Shown here: positions 22,691 through 36,630 of the stretch, one piece after another
Layout of the letters: each line of letters begins with the position of its first letter
Numbering within the stretch: the stretch's first letter is position 1
Program-made: the position numbers and the translations under genes
From: Neurospora tetraspora
Taxonomy: Eukaryota > Ascomycota > Sordariomycetes > Sordariales > Sordariaceae
Direction of reading: 5' to 3'
Length of the DNA: 64,000 nt
Assembly (NCBI RefSeq): GCF_033439725.1
Contig: NW_026944384.1
Span: 434,001 to 498,000 of the forward strand
The notes under the pieces: generated by a model
What the model saw: only the letters and a program-made list of their open reading frames with translations
Databases searched by the model: none
What the model was told of the DNA's origin: nothing

Positions 22691-23842
22691 AGTAGGAGCA
22701 GGATGGATGGTGGTAGAAGGAGAGGGATGCTAGTTCATAATGATAGTAATTAGGTCGACTGAAGGTCTTGAGTTGGAGTTGTTGATTCAATCGCCGGCTC
22801 TTCACTTTCCGCAACTGCAAAGCTCTTTTACAAACTCGAAGAATTGAGTTGTTGATACACTTTGTCTGGTTCCTCGAGTCCGTTTGCCATAGATACTAGG
22901 TATCAACCTAATTTGAAGAGATTATAAGATTCCATCATCCAACCTCAAGCTCTTCAGGCTGTTTCAACATGGCCTAAGTTTTGACTGAAAGCAAACGCGG
23001 TTGCTTCTCTCGCGTCTAATCTACCAGTGAGAAAAAATACTTGTTCTCTCTCATGGCGGCACAGACTAAGAGACGGGACCGTCTTTTTTGACTGCCTGTG
23101 ACATAGATTTTCAAGAGTTTGAAGATGAGGATAGATATATCAGCCGAGTATTGTAGAAAGCTCAAGTAAATGCTCTAGTCTAAAGTAAGTAAAGAGAAAG
23201 ATCTAGATCCATGGAGCGTTTGATCGACGCTTTGAAGGGCACCACGAGAAGTGCATGAGTCGACACATCACATCGTTATCATCAGCTGGACCGAAAAGGT
23301 CAAACGGCAACGCCAGCTGGTATAAGCAATTGTGAACTCATAATACGCTCTTAAACATGTGTTTTATATCTTCCATCCGTTCTTTCTACAAAAAGAAGGT
23401 ACCTCTATCAGGCGGCGGGTAAGATACGTGTAACTGTTTCTTGTCCTTTCAGGTCATTAGCGGCGTAGAGGTACCTTACCTAGATTCCCCTGGCAAATGG
23501 CACGGACGGGAACGAGGAAATGCAGAAGGGCAAGGTAGTACCTCAAGCGGTAGCAGGGACGGGGACAGATGGTGGATATAATATCTATGTAAGTCTATAT
23601 ATGATGCAAAGTTATGTACAAGCAGATCTAAAATGGTGAATGGCTTAGTAATGTTACATTCCCTCTCTTCTTCACTCAGGGACATCAATCTCTCCCCCGT
23701 GAGCCCATGCCATGCCATGCCACGCGGCCACCACAATGCCACAGCATCATCACCATCTTCCCTCCCCTTCCTTCCCTTTTACACCCACTTCTCTTCTCTC
23801 CATCCCTCCTTCTACCACCACTCACTACTCTCAATCACTCTC
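22691..23842. other. Intergenic and LPMO 3' flank, no gene seen
   Basis: About 1.15 kb. The right-hand 150 bp is pyrimidine-rich on the plus strand and is probably the LPMO 3' UTR. No coding region is supported. Confidence 0.45.
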
Positions 23843-24973
23843 TTACAAGCACTGAGAATACCAATCATTTTGCTTAGTGCAAGTAGACCCGCTCACACAA
23901 GCAGTAGGACCAGTCCACCCATTACCACCACACTGTCCCCACTTAGTCTGGGCGGCCTGGCTACCGCTACCGCTTCCCGACGCAGGAGCAGTAGCAGTAG
24001 TAGTAGCCTGCGCCTGGCTCGACGCAGGAGCAGAGGTAGTAGCAGCCTTGGTGCTAGTAGCCAGCGTGGTAGTAGGAGCCTGCGCCTGGCTAGTAGTAGT
24101 AGCTCCGGCAGCGGTAGTAGTAACACCAGCCGCAGCGGTGGTAGTAGTAGCAGGAGCAGGGCTGCTACCACCAGTCGCGCCAGCACCAGGGACAGTCGCC
24201 GACGCGGTAGCCGTAGCCGCCATGCTGCTCTGCTGGATGGAGCTCGCGGCGCCTGCGATGAGGGCGGGACCAGGGACGGGGTAGGAGATGTCGTTCTTGT
24301 AGATGTCGAAGAGGATACCGGCGTCGGTGGCTTTGTACAGCTCGGTACCGGGCACGCCGGAGGGGAGGTTGGAGCCGGAGCCTTCAACCTTGAGGTTGAA
24401 GCACTGGGGGTACGCCTGGGCGCCGTTGGCCTGGCCGGCGCTGTGGAGGGCCATGATCTCGTGGCGGAGGACGTAGTTGCCGGGCTTGAGATCTTCGGGG
24501 ATCTGGACGAGCCAGGAGTTGCCGTCCTTGACGAGGGTGTCGGCGGCCCAGACCCCCTTGTCGTAGCCGGCGCCGTCGATCTTGAAGAATTTGAGCGCCG
24601 TCTTGTCGACGGTCTCGCAGTCGCCGTCGCAGGCGGCCAGGTAGTCGATCACGGGGCCCTTGTGCGAGTCCGGCCACTGGTCCCACTGGAGCGAGATCTT
24701 GTCGCCGGCCTTGACGGTGGCGTGGCCGCCGGCGGGCGTGGCGGATTTGTGGCAGATAATGTCGGGGGTGCCGAAGGCGTCGGGCGAGACGAAGCCGTTG
24801 TCCTTCTGGTCGATGGTCCAGCCGATCACGGTGGGAGGGTTGGAGTTGTAGGGGAAGCTGGTGGGGTCGTAGTTCTGGTACTCGACGCCGTTGACGATGA
24901 CCTTGGAGACGTGGCCGTGGGCGGCGACGAGGGAGGCGCCAGCCAACGCGGTGAGGATGCTCTTGCGGGCCAT
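23843..24973 (-). CDS. AA9 lytic polysaccharide monooxygenase with CBM1, 376 aa
   Basis: Intronless secreted enzyme that oxidatively cleaves cellulose outside the cell. The signal peptide is residues 1-18, and cleavage after LVAA exposes His19, the N-terminal copper ligand of the histidine brace. The second copper histidine is His84 (AGGHATV); the axial tyrosine is Tyr188 in QAYPQC. RHE at 170-172 and Gln190 are the usual second-sphere residues. After the ~230-residue catalytic domain comes a long Ala/Thr/Ser linker (about 248-340), almost certainly O-glycosylated. A C-terminal CBM1 follows ([15 protein letters not shown] onward), with its cysteines and aromatic residues present. The sequence closely resembles a Neurospora AA9-CBM1 protein I know from memory. 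Expression is probably cellulose-induced, but I have not identified a promoter site. It is the last gene before the retroelement island. Confidence 0.97.
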   Translation of the reverse strand: MARKSILTALAGASLVAAHGHVSKVIVNGVEYQNYDPTSFPYNSNPPTVIGWTIDQKDNGFVSPDAFGTPDIICHKSATPAGGHATVKAGDKISLQWDQWPDSHKGPVIDYLAACDGDCETVDKTALKFFKIDGAGYDKGVWAADTLVKDGNSWLVQIPEDLKPGNYVLRHEIMALHSAGQANGAQAYPQCFNLKVEGSGSNLPSGVPGTELYKATDAGILFDIYKNDISYPVPGPALIAGAASSIQQSSMAATATASATVPGAGATGGSSPAPATTTTAAAGVTTTAAGATTTSQAQAPTTTLATSTKAATTSAPASSQAQATTTATAPASGSGSGSQAAQTKWGQCGGNGWTGPTACVSGSTCTKQNDWYSQCL

Positions 24974-26400
24974 TGTGAATGTGGAAGGTATGATGGACGG
25001 GAAGAGAAGAGAAAGAATGAGATGCTGGAGATTTAGATGGTGAAGTCTGATGTCTTGCTACTTCTTCTTCTTCCTCCTAACGACTTGGGATCTCCGGTCA
25101 TCTTTATACCACTTGGATTGGTGTTGAACACGGCCCCGGCTACACTAACGGGCCTTCATCCATGGTATCGGCGCTTGGAGTCCATGGTCAAGGATGCAAT
25201 CCCGGTGATACCGCAACATCGACGTTGCCGCAACGCGTGGAGACATCGATCAGAGGCATCCTGTCATTAGACATTTGATGAGCAGGACCAGAGGTCAAGG
25301 GGAAAGTGCAAGCGCTTTGGAAAAGCCACCACGTTTGAAGGCGGGTAGGCTGTTGGAAGTGGACGGGAACACCAGCGGGTATGGATCGTCAGGGGCAACA
25401 TTGTGTGTGCGGAAACTTCCAGCATTGGTGGAACGGCCCGAGTCTTAGAGGAAACATCGGGTAGCATTCCGTCTGAGGCTCTGGGTGACCGGTTTCACGG
25501 TGAGTGCCGAGTACCGGGACAAAAGAGGGTGAACGGAGGAAAGCCCGGTTTTCTTGAAACCGCGTAAACTCTAGGTAGCATTTGAGCGTTCGGCCGAACA
25601 GTCCATGAAACATCTGCCTTGATTTGGGGATATTGGTCAGGCACCATCAAAGTGCGGCCGTTGAACGTTTTTGTGATGCTCTCCATACTCGGATCTATAC
25701 CTTGCATCAGCCATGTTTATCGATACCATTGTTGAGATCCCTAAATCACCGAGTGTCGAAAGACCCTTTCGCAGCCGGAACACCAAAAATATGCCAAGAC
25801 CATCAAGACGCCCACCGCGATCCCCCTATTCCCAATTCAGCATTCGGAGGCTCTTCTTCCCCAGTTCCCCTGGACAGGGATCTGTGTGGGGGGGTGTTCC
25901 TCACGTTTCATGGGGGGATGTAACGCTGCGGTTGACCAAAAAAGGAAACGCTTGCGGCTTGGTGGTGATAGTGGGTCCTCCAGGTCTTGGTGTTTCGACG
26001 ACGACCGGGACAACATCTAGAACGGCGACCGCGGTCGTCCATGTTCCGTGGTATTGAAAACGATCGAAGGCGAGTCGAGGCGAGAATGTGCATGCAAGTT
26101 TAGGCGAGGTCATGTCGAGCGGGAAAAAAGATGAAGCCGCCATGTCTTGTCCTCATGCCATATGTTCCGCCACCCAGGCTCCCGGAGTCAGAGCAATATC
26201 GCGAGAGTGAGCAATACCGGCATGCATACGCGAGGAGCGGTACGGTAGTGCACTGGTATGTATGACACTCCTTGCGATGGAGTTTTGTACATCCATAAGA
26301 TCGGTCTCTGAGCCGTCAAACGTTCGGAAAAGACTGCCCCTGGAAAGAGACTGGAATTGTTCAAGCGCCCGTTTGGCATCGCGGCTTAGCGCCCGAACCT
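24974..26400. other. LPMO upstream region and left flank of the retroelement island
   Basis: About 1.4 kb of normal base composition with no gene recognised. It should contain the LPMO promoter and 5' UTR. RIP-like mutation does not extend into it. Confidence 0.5.
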
Positions 26401-26405
26401 CAATG

Positions 26406-26575
26406 TGTCAGATTCAAGGGTGGTTTTAGCCATACCATATGGAGGTTAGCGCTCCAGCCACCTGATATTGCCTAATTTCTAGGCATATCTGGGTTACCCT
26501 AACACCCCCTATACCTTCTAGGCGAATTAATCACACACTCTTTAATTAATTAATTCTGTACTATTATATCTAATA
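26406..26575 (+). repeat. 5' LTR of the copia fossil (170 bp)
   Basis: Matches 38891-39060 along its full length. Its outer (left) half keeps the more GC-rich state and its inner half is heavily AT-shifted. Confidence 0.88.
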
Positions 26576-29434
26576 ATTAATAGTCAGATTTGCATATTTA
26601 CGTTTAACGGTACAATTATTGATTATAAGCAATATCCCTACGAAACCAATAATATTAATTATATCCTTATTAAAAGAATTTACCGATAAAGCTATTATAG
26701 TTATCTTTAATACCCTTACTAATTAGCCTAATTAGTATAAAATTTTCAAGAGACTCGCTAATAGTAATTAGGATTTTAATAATTAATTATTTAAAGGAAG
26801 ATTTATAATTTAAAGGGTTTTACCCCCGAAGCCGGAAGATTTCTTCTTTACTAAGTAAGTAAAGGACCGCCTTTTAGCGGCAAAGAAAGAGTTCGTTAAA
26901 TTCAATAGAAGAATCCGGGTTAAGAAGGCTGTAATTATAACCGTAATAATTATTACAATTACTAATACAAATAGTACTATTATTAAAACTATTATTACTA
27001 CTTAACTTTAAAAAGAAGCCGCCGCCAATACTAACGAAAATAATAAGGAAGGAAATTTAGGAAAAGAAAACGAAGAAGAAGAAGAAGAGGATAATAAATA
27101 TTATACCGAATAAAATATTAGGGAGGATATAATTATTAACCCTTTTACCGACCTAATAGTTATTAAGAAAGTAACGTACAATTAAATTAATAATATATAT
27201 AATATTCGCTATAAATATTAAAAAGACTTCGACGATACTAATATTTTAATTTGAAATTAAATGAATATTTATATCGCTGCCTACTATATTAATACGTTAT
27301 TTAAATAGGAGAAATCTACCCGCGATTAATTTAGAGAAATTAAGAATTAAATTAATTATCGACTTATTAACCAAATTGCTAAAATTTGTTGAAATTATGA
27401 AACCTTTATTAAAGAAACTATAAAGAAGTAATTCAAAGATTTTGAAAAGTAACTATCCGATTAGGAAATCCTTATTATAAATGGGAAGAGATTCGGAATT
27501 AATAAAATAACTTCCCCTACCTTATAATTTACCAACTTTATCGATATAGTCCGTAAATATAAACTTATTTAAATTAGCAATTCTTAGAAATTTAATAACG
27601 AATTCGAAAAAACTATTTTTAAAATATTAGGACGTATCTATTAATTTTAAAAGGGTTAATATACTAAAACGTACTATACTATTAATTAACTTTAAGAAAC
27701 TTATAGTTCGTAACGCCTAGGGTATTAACTACTTTAATTTATAAAAGTTCGTATTTAATAAGGAGGACGCTTCTAATTTTAATTATAGAAAGAAACGGAA
27801 GGTAAATATAAAAAAAATCGTAGCGTAGATAAAAATATAAAGAATTTTTTACGGCCGAAAAGAAAAGGACGCGTTACACTGCTTTGTAAAATTTACGAAC
27901 GAAACCTTTATTTAATAATATACTACTAATATTTAATATTTAAAATTAAGGATAATCTTAAATAGAAATTAAGCGGCCTTATTTAAAAGTTTATGAATAA
28001 AAGTTTTAAAAAATATCCCGAAATTAGTAAAGAGGTTGAGAAGGTTGAGAATTAAATACAGAACCGTTTTATTACTTTTATATAGATTATTATTTCGAAA
28101 AATTGAAAAAAAAATAAGAAATTGGTACTTATAATTTAGTATTTTTCGTTAAATACAATACTTTTAGCGTAAATCGTAGTAAGAGTAATATTTATTTACT
28201 TAAGAATTTTATAATCTTCGACTTTAGGTTTCTATTTATATTTTTAACGAAATTAATTATTTTCTTTTCGTTTTAAATAACATCCCTAAAGGACTACGTC
28301 TAAACTAGTAAATTTTAAATACTTATTAAGGGTTTTAGGATTATTAACGTAAAAATATAAGGAGAGAAGGGAATTTTGAAGTTACGATTAAAAAAAGTAG
28401 TTTTCTTCCTTAACTTTACTATAAACTTTATATTATTATACCTACTTCGAAAGTAAAGTTTTTATTAGGATTATAAACTCCTTAGTAATTACCTCCGTTG
28501 GCTAAACCGTTTACTCTTTTATTTCCTTTAAAAAATCTATTATTAAATAGTTCTCGAATATTTACCCTTCTCCTTTAGCCTTATTTACTTTCTTTATTCA
28601 TCGAAATCGCTTTAACTCTTTTATTAGCCATTATATATATAAGATGCCCGCTAAACTTTAATATAAGCAATTTAATTATTATAATTCTTAAATCTTTAAA
28701 TACCTTTATAACGTTGAAGGCGCTAAATTTAAAAGGCTTACTACTTATTAATACAATACGTATAGTATCTTAAAGATTAAATAATAAATTAAATAAAAAT
28801 TACGAAATAGGGGATTTAGCCCGGGAAAGCGTTTCGCTGTCGATTTCCTCGGATATAAAGTAAAGAGAAGTAGCCTTAAATACATTATATTTATTACTTA
28901 TTAATAGATTAGATTCGTTCAAAATATTTATATAGCGAACCGAATAATTAAAACTATTATTAAAGGACTCCTTTCGGTTATTAATACAATTAATTACTAG
29001 TATAACATTAAAATTAAATACATCGAATATAATAATAAATTTAATAGTTAATATGTTAGGGATAAACTAATTATACGCTTGATTATTCTCGAGCCCTTAA
29101 TATTTAATATTTAAATTTAAAACGGCGGTACTAAGCGTTTAAGGGGTATAATTAAAGAAAAGGCGTATATAATAATAGATAGTACTAAATTCCTTTATAA
29201 CTTCTAATTTTAAATCGTTTTAGCCTTAATTTACCTTATTAACCGATTATTTAAATATCTCTACAATTAGAAATTATTATACGAACGGTTTTATACTTTC
29301 GTAGCCTATTGTAAAGGGGTACAAACCGAACCTCATAAATTTAACCTCAATTATTTATATATTTACGATTATAAAGTATACGCGATAACAGGTATTATAT
29401 AAAAGAAAGAGTAACGGCGTAAGAAATTTCAACT

Positions 29435-30007
29435 TGTTTCCTGCGGTGCCCTGACTGGCCTATAATGATAGCACCAGTACAAGGTTGCTACAGTGAACTA
29501 TGCACTTGTAGCAGAGCGGAGCGGAAGCGGTAGGAAGTACGACAGCAATGCTGAAGGAAGCAGCGTAGTTGCAAGTACAATAAAAGGATGTTGTAAAAGA
29601 GGTCTTAGAGAGGACTCTGCTCTCAAGACAGAAGATTACAGTGGACTCTGCACTGTGAGAAAAGACTATATTGTATTGCTTGACTTGTGCTTGCTTGCTT
29701 AAGGAGTGACGAACTGAAGGAGAGGAGAGGTCTCTATATACATGGACACTAAGCATCTAGAAGCTTCTGTTGAATCCTGTGATGACAAATCAGTCTGGAA
29801 GAAATGCTAGCTAAGTTATAAGACTCTAGAATACAGTGGCAAAACCTCTTGTATTCTAGTACATTCTGTGGGGACTGAGTCAACTGATTCCGTAGAAGGA
29901 ATAGTTCAACTAGCCTTCTATACTACAAGGTAGTACAAGGCAGTTACAAGGCACAGTACTAGCCACACGTTAACACCCCCTCTGTGGCTGTACTTAGTGC
30001 CACAAGA
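29435..30007 (-). mobile_element. Unmutated copia-like LTR plus short internal stub
   Basis: A 573-bp insertion of near-normal base composition within the AT-rich island, flanked by CAACT at 29430-29434 and 30008-30012. On the minus strand 29975-29435 has LTR form: it begins TGTTAACG, ends GGAAACA, and contains a TATATAGAG box. The remaining 32 bp (29976-30007) carry a purine tract, CAGAGGGGG, directly before the LTR, as expected for the 3' end of an element's internal region. So it is one LTR with a scrap of internal sequence, not a standard solo LTR. It lacks the RIP signature of its surroundings and so arrived later. It has no coding capacity and is incomplete. Confidence 0.78.
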
Positions 30008-30065
30008 CAACTAAAAGCTTAGATCGGATTCCTTATCGGCTATATTACTTCTTCTATCTACTAAA

Positions 30066-30267
30066 TATAACGGGGACAGTACAGTTAGCATAGGTGCTAA
30101 TCGTATAGTTTAATTAAGGTTCTATAAAGAAGGAAAGTTCTATCTAAAAGGCAGCTCTACTGGAAAGACGAAATTTTAATAAGGATTGCACAAATATAGC
30201 CACGGCGCCTTATAATAACTCTAATCAATAACTAGAGCGTTACAACCTAAGCCTTAGCCCTATAATA
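30066..30267 (-). repeat. 3' LTR (left copy) of the gypsy fossil
   Basis: Aligns with 36430-36630 throughout. Shared landmarks are ATAACGGGG at one end and GGCGCCTTATAATA in the middle. Differences are mostly C/T and G/A. Confidence 0.85.
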
Positions 30268-33200
30268 TTACCCCCCTCCTCCTTCCTCCCAGCCCTCTAT
30301 ATATTTACGCCTTCTATTTTGACTAATGAAAGCAATAAATAGTAAGTAGCAACGTATATATACACATACTTCTAGAATTATATATAAAAACCCCTCCCCC
30401 GACTTCTTTTCTCTCTCTCTTTCCTTTCCTCTTTTCTTTCTAACTATTATTTAAATTATTAAAGTAAATATTACTATCCCCTAACTAATTTTTTGCTTAC
30501 CCTTCTTAATTAAAGTAAATACTTCGTTTAATTTCGTCTGAATCGTCCCTATCCCTATGTTAACTATTTAAGAACGAAGTTTTGTCCTCGCTATTATTAT
30601 ATAATTCTTAATCCCCTTCTTAAGAGGCCGCCGCCTATTGCGGGCGTACTAAAAATTCCGTCGCCACTCCTAAAAAGCCTAAATTTATTAAATCTAAATA
30701 TTTATTAATAAATCTTCCCTATTACTCCTATTTTAAAAAAAAGTTTCGCTAACTTTATTTATTTTTTAAATGGATTATAATTTTTCCGAAGTCTTATATA
30801 TTTCGTATTTAAACATCCTGCGCGAATATTATATTAAGCCTAGAGATTGGGCGTATATAACCTACTATAATAATAGTAAATAGTATGATTAGGCCTCGTT
30901 CTTAATTTAAAAATTCGCTACAATTTAAAAAATAGCAACTTCTAATAAAGAGAAAACGAAGGCCTTTGGGTACGTCCGTAGAATTATAATTATTTAATAT
31001 TACGCTACCAAATTATATAAAAATAATACTATTTTCTCGTAAATTTTTTCTACTTTATTTACCTTAATAAAAATAAATTTCAGTTAATTAAAATTTTTAA
31101 ATAAAAATATAACTACTTCTTTTCGGCCCCTAATAACGCCGCCGCTATTCTCCTAACCCCTACCGCTCCTACTACCCTAATTATTTCCCTAACCCCCGCC
31201 CTCCTTTTTAAAGAACTTATTATAATAAAATTAATAGCCTGCCTCGAATTGTTCGAAAAGTAGTTAAAAATTATAAAGACTAAGAATAATTAGAAGTGGA
31301 AAATACCAAAAAGAAATTAAAGAAATTTAAAATCGATATTTATTACCTTCCTTTTTTCTTCCTTTATTACTATTTTTATTATTTCGTATATTCCGTACTA
31401 AAATATTCGATTAATGTATTATTAATATTAATTAGGCTATATTTCGCTTTGAAACGGTCTAAGGCCGCCCTATTAACGAATTTCTCTAACGGCTTCCAAA
31501 ATTATTATACCTAATTAATTTAATTAATTAAAATTATTCTACGATTTTTCTAAGTTATATAATAAAGGATTTTATTTATAAAGTATTTCTTCTCCCTATT
31601 TATTATAATAATTAGCGGTTAGAAATCGGTAGTAATTTAACCTAATAAAGGGTTATCGCGAACCTTCTTAAATAAATTTATATAAAATTTATTAAAAACT
31701 TTTAAAGAAAGGTCGAAAAACTCTACTACGAGAGGGCTAAAAATTCTAAATACTGTATATTTTGTATAAACCTAATCAAACTTCTTCTTAAAGCGCGCTA
31801 TAATAAAATTCTTAAAATTTAGCCAAACTTTATCCCCTACCTTAAAAACTTTAATTAATTACTTCTTATAATTAATGAAATGCTCCTACTCTTATATAAA
31901 AAGTTACTATAATTATTTAATATAAGTTTATAATTTATTATAGTATTATAACGAAACCCTTAACTTTTACCTACGGGTTTTTAAGATTTACTTTTATTAA
32001 GGGAATTATTAAAGTTACTAAAAACTATAAATAATAACCGTAAGTAGTAAAAAATATAAATATATTAATAGAAGTAGTAATTCGGTTATTAATTGTTAAT
32101 TGTACTATTAAATACCAATAATCCTAATCGTTTTAGGCGTAATTAATAAAAACTTTTAAAAAGGTTTATATTTCCTGATTTATTTTTTCGGAGCTACTGT
32201 TAATTTAAAGGTGAAAAATAGTATTTAAAAACTAATTAATACGTAATAAATTATAAAAATACTTTTAAAATCGGCTAGTCTAATTAGTAACCCTATTATT
32301 AATAATGAATTATAACTACCTATAATATTATACGAAGTATTTAAGGAAAGTTTCCGCTACTATTTCTACTTCTATAAAAGGCATTGGTTCTAAAATCACC
32401 GATTTATTAAATTTATTTTTAATAACGAAGAGGTTAACGTAGCTTCTTATAAGGAGAGATTAATAATAAAATCTATTTAAATATTTCTAAAAAATTAATT
32501 TAGGATAGGAAGAAGCTTCAATAACCTTCTTTTTTAATTTCTCTAATATTTTACTTTACTACAAATATTATAATTAATTACCAATTAATGGATATAAATA
32601 TTTATTAATAATTAATAAAAATCTCTACTTATAATATAAATAGTATTTTTTCTTCTAAAATACCTAAAAACCTTCGAATTATATACTTTTTAAATAATAC
32701 AAGTACGGAGAACGTTCTTTTAACGTCTTTTAAAGATATATATAAAGTTGTAGCCTTAATAATAACCTAAAATTCAAATATGGCTTCTATAATACAACCT
32801 ACTGAACCTATCGATAATATACTTACCGAATTAAACCTTTAAATTTTATATAAAAATTAGAAGGGTCCTATCTTTATTAATAATAATTTAGCGGATAATT
32901 TAATAAATTTCGTCTTTTTAAAAGATCTTTTCGAAGAATTATTATAAATCTGGACTTTTAAATACTTTTACGCCCTCCCCTACTATAATAAAAGAAGCGA
33001 CTATATAAATATAATTTTTAAAAGTAGATTAAGGAATTAACTATATCTCCTTAACTTCTATATCCTCTTTATTAGGGCAATCCTAATCCTAACGGGACAA
33101 AATATTAAGAACTATAGCGAATATCCCCGGGTGGTAGAGGATTTTGAAATTAAACTATAAAAGAAATTCGGCCTATCGCGCCTACCGTTTAGAGAATTTC

Positions 33201-36200
33201 TACCTCTCTATAAAATATTCGAAATTATAATAATTAATAATAATAATAAATTTTTTATAATTCTTAAATTTTGTAAACTACTCTTTATATACCTAATAAT
33301 TGTAAACATTTCCTTATTATAAATAGGGTAATTACGTTTAATAAAAGTAAATTTTTAAAAATGATAAATAACCGCTATTTTTTATTTATCGCTCTCTTAA
33401 ATAAGGATACTACCGAAATTATACCCGCTATAATTTACTTCTAAAAAAATAAATAAATCGGGATCCTACTAAATAAAAATAGGGGCTTTAATAAATAATT
33501 CCTTTAATTTCTTAAAAGTTATATCGTACTATTTAATTTATTTAAAAGGGACCCCCCTACTTATAGAGGTTATTAATAATCTTATAACTGAAGAGAAGTT
33601 TTTAATAAATATCCGGTAATAATTAGTAAACTTAATGAAACTTCGTACCCCTTTCTAAAACGTAGGTACTTTCTACTCAATAATTATTCTAATTTTCTCC
33701 GGGTCTACCTAAATACTAATACTTATAATAATAATGAAATTTAAATATTTAACGTTCTTTACTACGAATTTAATTTTTTAGGGTTTAAATGAAATTTAAC
33801 AATAATTATATATTTAACGACTCTATATACTTTACCTAAATAATATACCTTAAAGCTTAACGAAAAAACTAATATATCATATATATATAGTAAAATAAAA
33901 TTATCGAAATGATCCATAAAATACTATTAATATACTATTAAAATATCGCTAATACTTTTTATAATCCAAAAAGTATAACCAACTATTTAAATAACCTGTA
34001 TCGAATTCAAAATAGCGTTTTCCCTTCCTCTCCTTCAGCTATACAAATCTTATAAAATACTTATATAATATTTATTTTAATAAACCATTTCGCTTTAATA
34101 ATAACTTTAAACGTTTTTATAATTAAAGGTAATAAATACCAATCCATGTTAATAATAATATTAAGAATTCTATAATTATAGTAAAATCGAAAACTTCCTC
34201 CCGGCTTCCTAATAAAGAAAATTAGCGTAATAATAGTTAAATTACTAGCACGGATAAAACCCTTATCGAAAAAATCTTTAAGGGTTTTCTTTAATACTAA
34301 GAACTCTTTTTATAATATATTATAAAAGTAATTATAAAAGAGAGGCAACTCCTTACCGTTTTCGTCTTTCTTAAATTCGATCTTATAATTAATATTTAAA
34401 TAATTAAAATTAACTTTATTAACCTCCTTTTATTTCTAAATAAATAAATAATTATACATCTCTATAAGGATTATTTTTCACAACTCCTTACCTATTATAC
34501 CAATTTTAAATTTAAAGTCCTTCTTAATATTTCGTAAATTCACTACGAATATCGTTAATTCCGTAACTTACTAACTATTCTTCTTCCTAATCCTATTTAT
34601 TATAATTACGAACGTAATTACTAAATAGTATACTACTTCTCTAAATTCCTTAGCCTTAAGGGAAAGACTTTTCGGGGAATATCCTAAGTATAGGATTTAA
34701 TAACCGGCTACTCCATACCAAAATATATATTCATAAGGAATAAAATAAGCCTTTATAATAATTAGTTATAATTTCCCCAAAATAATAAAGAACTCTAACT
34801 TAAGGACTATGTAAATACAAACCATAAATCTATACCTATAAATATTTAACCCAAAATAATCAATCCCTTCAATTTCCGCCCCTTCTATTTCTATTAAAAC
34901 TCCTCATACCTATCTCTTAAATATAAATATAACGGGAATCTTTAGCTTTTTAATAATACTTTTACTAATTACAATATAATATTAATAACTTTTATCGACG
35001 AAGGTATAGAAATAATCTTTATTATTAATAATAATAAATATTTTAATAATATTTATCTCTATAAGTCCTGAGAAATTTTGAATTCCCGCTTCCTTACTTA
35101 ATATTCTAAAATACTCCTTTACTCGACTTTAAAAGGGAACTACTCTTTTTCTAATTCTTTAAAAGAAGAATACTTACTATTATTTTTTAACATAAATTCC
35201 ACTTTAAATTTAACCTTAATAAATTTAATACCTATAGGAGAACGTTATACCGGTTATATATACAATTACCGACTATATACCCGCTAACTACGTAACGGAA
35301 ATAAAAATTTAAAATATAATACTTATTTCTTTTGTCCTAAAAGACCTATTTAGTACGCTTAGCGTCCTTATTCCTAAAATTACCCTTTATCTTAATATAG
35401 CCTATTATAATATTACCGTCTATATCTTTAGGGTATTTAAAGGTAGGGGTAAAGTCGCGCCGGGAAAGGGAACTCCAATAATAATTACTATATCCTTTAC
35501 TATTACCCCTGATATTACGGAAGGCTTTACTAATTTTAAATTTCTATATAATATCTTTTAACTATTGGATATAGAAATCGTAAATCTCAAATATATAAAT
35601 TATAATCATTTAATCGTAAAGAATATTAAATATAAAAATTTCTAATTAAACTAATTTAAAAATCATCTTCCTAAATAAGCTCTCTAATTTTTATAAAATT
35701 CTCTTCGAATGTAGGGAATTAATCTAATAAGAATTAATTCTCTCTCTATTATATAGTACGTAAACGGGTTAGGGCTAATCTTTTCTTATTCTTATTACTG
35801 AAAACTAATTCAAAATAATTAAAAAAAACCTTCGGGTTTATAAATACCGTTAATACTACTATAGCGCTAGAAAGCTTCTAGTTTAATTATTTTATTAACC
35901 GGGAAAACGTTTAATAATATTAGCCAGCCCAATTTATTGTTGATAATAACTCCCGCCAACCTCTCTTCTTTATATATAAAACGTAATTGGGTAATATAGA
36001 AATTAAATATAAAGGGGATTCCGTCCTACTTCGGCTAACGGATATTTTTACGCTTAGAATTACAATAAGGAGCGGCTTCTTATATAGCACCGACTACAAT
36101 GCTCGGGGTAATAGTAATTATCGCGGTAATTATATTAACGTTAAAGGGGTTCTATTAACTTTAAATAGTAAACTATATATTAAGCATTATTTTACTATTT

Positions 36201-36429
36201 AAACGAATATATTATTAATAAATAATATCCTAACGAAGTCTTCCTTGTTTTGTATAAAGTATATAACTTCTCTCCTCGCAACTTCTTCTTATTCTACGGC
36301 TATAGTGGCTACAGCAGCGGAAAACTCTACGGGGATTCTAATTATAGCTATTTAAATAGGTAGGCCCTACTACTATTACTATAGTAGTTACTTATTTTAT
36401 TCTATTAGGTCTATTGAAATAGAATTTAA

Positions 36430-36630
36430 TATAACGGGGATAGCATGGTTAATATAAGTACTAATCGTATAATTTAATTGAAGTTCTATAAAAAAGGAAA
36501 GTTCTATTTAAAAGCAGCTCTACCGGAAATAAAAGGTTTTAATAGGGGCTGTATAAACATAGCTACGGCGCCTTATAATAGCTCTAATCGATAACCAGAA
36601 TACTACAGCCCGAGCCTTAGCCCCATAACA
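36430..36630 (-). repeat. 5' LTR (right copy) of the gypsy fossil
   Basis: The other copy of the 201-202-bp repeat; its outer end reads CCCCATAACA on the plus strand, followed by the TAAA duplication. Confidence 0.85.

Larger units (their letters stand above)
30066..36630 (-). mobile_element. Fossil Ty3/gypsy LTR retrotransposon nested in the copia fossil
   Basis: Direct repeats of 201-202 bp (30066-30267 and 36430-36630) bound a 6.56-kb element. The copia sequence is duplicated for 4 bp (TAAA at 30062-30065 and 36631-36634). A purine tract on the minus strand adjoins the repeat at 30267, so the element lies on the minus strand and the left copy is its 3' LTR. Degraded gypsy-type reverse transcriptase signal is recognisable on the minus strand near 33.8-34.6 kb, with integrase expected toward 31 kb and gag toward 36 kb. 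It is broken by very many mutations with the AT-rich RIP pattern. It is younger than the copia host element but was mutated like it. Confidence 0.85.

Noticed and set aside
23633-25036. 467-codon plus-strand open frame
   Set aside because: It is antisense to the LPMO gene. It is open only because of the GC-rich codon use and repetitive Ala/Thr/Ser linker of the real gene.
29435-30007. Idea that the unmutated insertion is a SINE
   Set aside because: No tRNA-like A/B boxes or poly-A tail. The TGTT...AACA ends, TATA box and adjacent purine tract fit an LTR.
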